Source of the DNA: Solidesulfovibrio fructosivorans JJ]
Lineage (GTDB): Bacteria; Desulfobacterota; Desulfovibrionia; Desulfovibrionales; Desulfovibrionaceae
Direction: 5' to 3'
Assembly (NCBI RefSeq): GCF_000179555.1
Contig: NZ_AECZ01000032.1
Coordinates: 1 to 46,553 of the forward strand
DNA: 46,553 bases
The notes beneath the pieces are model-generated. The model had not been told where the DNA came from. It did no database searches and saw nothing but the letters and a program-made list of their open reading frames with translations. The position numbers and the translations under genes were made by a program. This document shows, piece after piece, positions 45,734 through 46,553 of this stretch; positions within the stretch are counted from its first letter, which is position 1, and each line of letters begins with the position of its first letter.

Positions 45734-46553
45734 TCATAATGTCGTTCGATTACCGAGCTGTACTCCTTCATTTTCTGCAATTAATCGAACATGGCCGCGC
45801 ATAAGACTATTCGAGAATCGCTTATATCTATATCGTATTTCATCAGTTCCTCCACGCTTTGGAGTATTAATTATGATTTTGCCATGATTTTCAGTCCCAA
45901 GACGCTGCAATCGTATTCCAAGTGTTTTATCATCTGGTAATGTCCACAACATTCTCTTCCCAATTGTTCTACAGTGCTCAAATAAATCATTTGTTCTCAT
46001 ATCTACACAATCTGCATCAGCCAAAGCCCAAACCAAATGTCGATTAACATCATCTTGTCGTTGTGTTGCTGTGTTATATGTATTCATCAATTCTTCAATA
46101 CTGCTTGCCACTGCTCTCGATATCGCTTGCCTGTAAATACGATCTGATATTTGTTTTTCCCTGTTAATAACAGCCTCATGGAGCAACGATTTGCCAATCA
46201 AATGTGCAAAATGAGGATATCCGTTCCCGATGATTGCTACCCTATAAAGTATATCTTTGGCAACCTCAACGCTTACTGCTTTTGCTGCCTCATTAACAAT
46301 ATCAATCAAATCTTGTGCAGCTAAGGGTGTAAGGCTTATTTCGCAAATATAACGGGGTACAGAAGCATGCGTCCCAATTAACTCATGGACGCTACTTGCT
46401 ATCCCTATCAACATTAAGCGAGTATTGAATTCTTGATCGCAACTTTGTTTTATTAAGTGGGCCAAAAAATTCCTATCGTCCTTTTGCATCTCTTCTAGTT
46501 CGTCAATGATAACGACTGTCCTTTTTTCTCCTTTAAAATATTCCTGGTTACCC
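45734..46553 (-). CDS. AAA+ ATPase, 5' end cut by window edge
   Basis: The minus-strand frame enters at the right edge and runs 273 codons to a stop at 45734. The first visible part has the Walker B RTVVIIDELEEMQKDD, with a sensor-1-like RLMLIGIASS and the arginine-containing VPRYICEISLTPLAAQDL. This is followed by the lid (GYPHFAHLIGKSLL) and a C-terminal winged-helix-like region (LRLQRL-type segment, IRLQRLGTENHGKII). The layout resembles Orc1/Cdc6-like or STAND-type ATPases of mobile and conflict systems. Walker A lies outside the window. It precedes the membrane protein on the same strand. Confidence 0.75.
   Translation of the reverse strand, partial: GNQEYFKGEKRTVVIIDELEEMQKDDRNFLAHLIKQSCDQEFNTRLMLIGIASSVHELIGTHASVPRYICEISLTPLAAQDLIDIVNEAAKAVSVEVAKDILYRVAIIGNGYPHFAHLIGKSLLHEAVINREKQISDRIYRQAISRAVASSIEELMNTYNTATQRQDDVNRHLVWALADADCVDMRTNDLFEHCRTIGKRMLWTLPDDKTLGIRLQRLGTENHGKIIINTPKRGGTDEIRYRYKRFSNSLMRGHVRLIAENEGVQLGNRTTL

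Overview
The window reads as a GC-rich chromosome segment from a delta-type sulfate reducer of the Desulfovibrionaceae (Desulfovibrio / Solidesulfovibrio type). The support is gene content and protein style: a thrS-infC-rpmI-rplT-pheS-pheT block, PheS with an internal four-Cys zinc insert, type III glutamine synthetase, FeoA/FeoB under a Fur-type site, many chemotaxis-like cache proteins and very high third-position GC. This placement is inference from recognised families; no database search was run. From about 42.15 kb to the right edge the DNA becomes AT-rich and has a different gene stock.

Layout. 0-3.2 kb: FmdB-type zinc ribbon, receiver-like protein, metallo-beta-lactamase (MBL) hydrolase and an MBL-double-rhodanese persulfide enzyme. 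3.2-9 kb: periplasmic metal-binding (ZraP/Spy-like) protein, Tim44-like membrane protein, repeat-containing YwqK/MORN-like protein, PAS histidine kinase, DksA/TraR-type regulator and an Ala/Ser/Thr-rich unknown. 9.1-15.2 kb (minus): orphan oligopeptide-binding lipoprotein, bifunctional (p)ppGpp synthetase/hydrolase, a small membrane-anchored protein and a GT-C glycosyltransferase; the last three overlap by 4 bases each. 15.5-18.8 kb: SWIM-SNF2 helicase. 19.4-30 kb: soluble double-cache protein, SpoIIAA-like protein, feoAB, nucleoside 2-deoxyribosyltransferase-like protein, greA, DUF1269 protein, secreted cache protein and its neighbouring chemoreceptor. 30-35 kb: glnN, MerR regulator, alpha/beta hydrolase and a RES/Xre toxin-antitoxin module lying between two copies of one terminator sequence. 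35.1-42 kb (minus): tRNA-Val(GAC), thrS, infC, rpmI, rplT, pheS, pheT.

42.15-46.55 kb: AT-rich accessory island with small orphan genes, at least two decayed genes, a glycine-zipper peptide, a two-helix membrane protein resembling the TRADD-N-associated membrane domain of conflict systems, and an AAA+ ATPase that runs off the window. This last pair is the best candidate for an undescribed (probably defence-type) system, but the window cuts it.

Other notable structure: a family of at least five intergenic palindromes with a conserved one-sided tail (about 1.53, 3.11, 9.04, 9.14 and 37.55 kb), one of which supplies the last codons and stop of a glycosyltransferase gene; an antitoxin whose DNA-binding half looks frame-scrambled while its toxin-binding half is intact; infC apparently starting at AUA inside thrS; and a Fur box placed exactly between the -35 and -10 of feoA.
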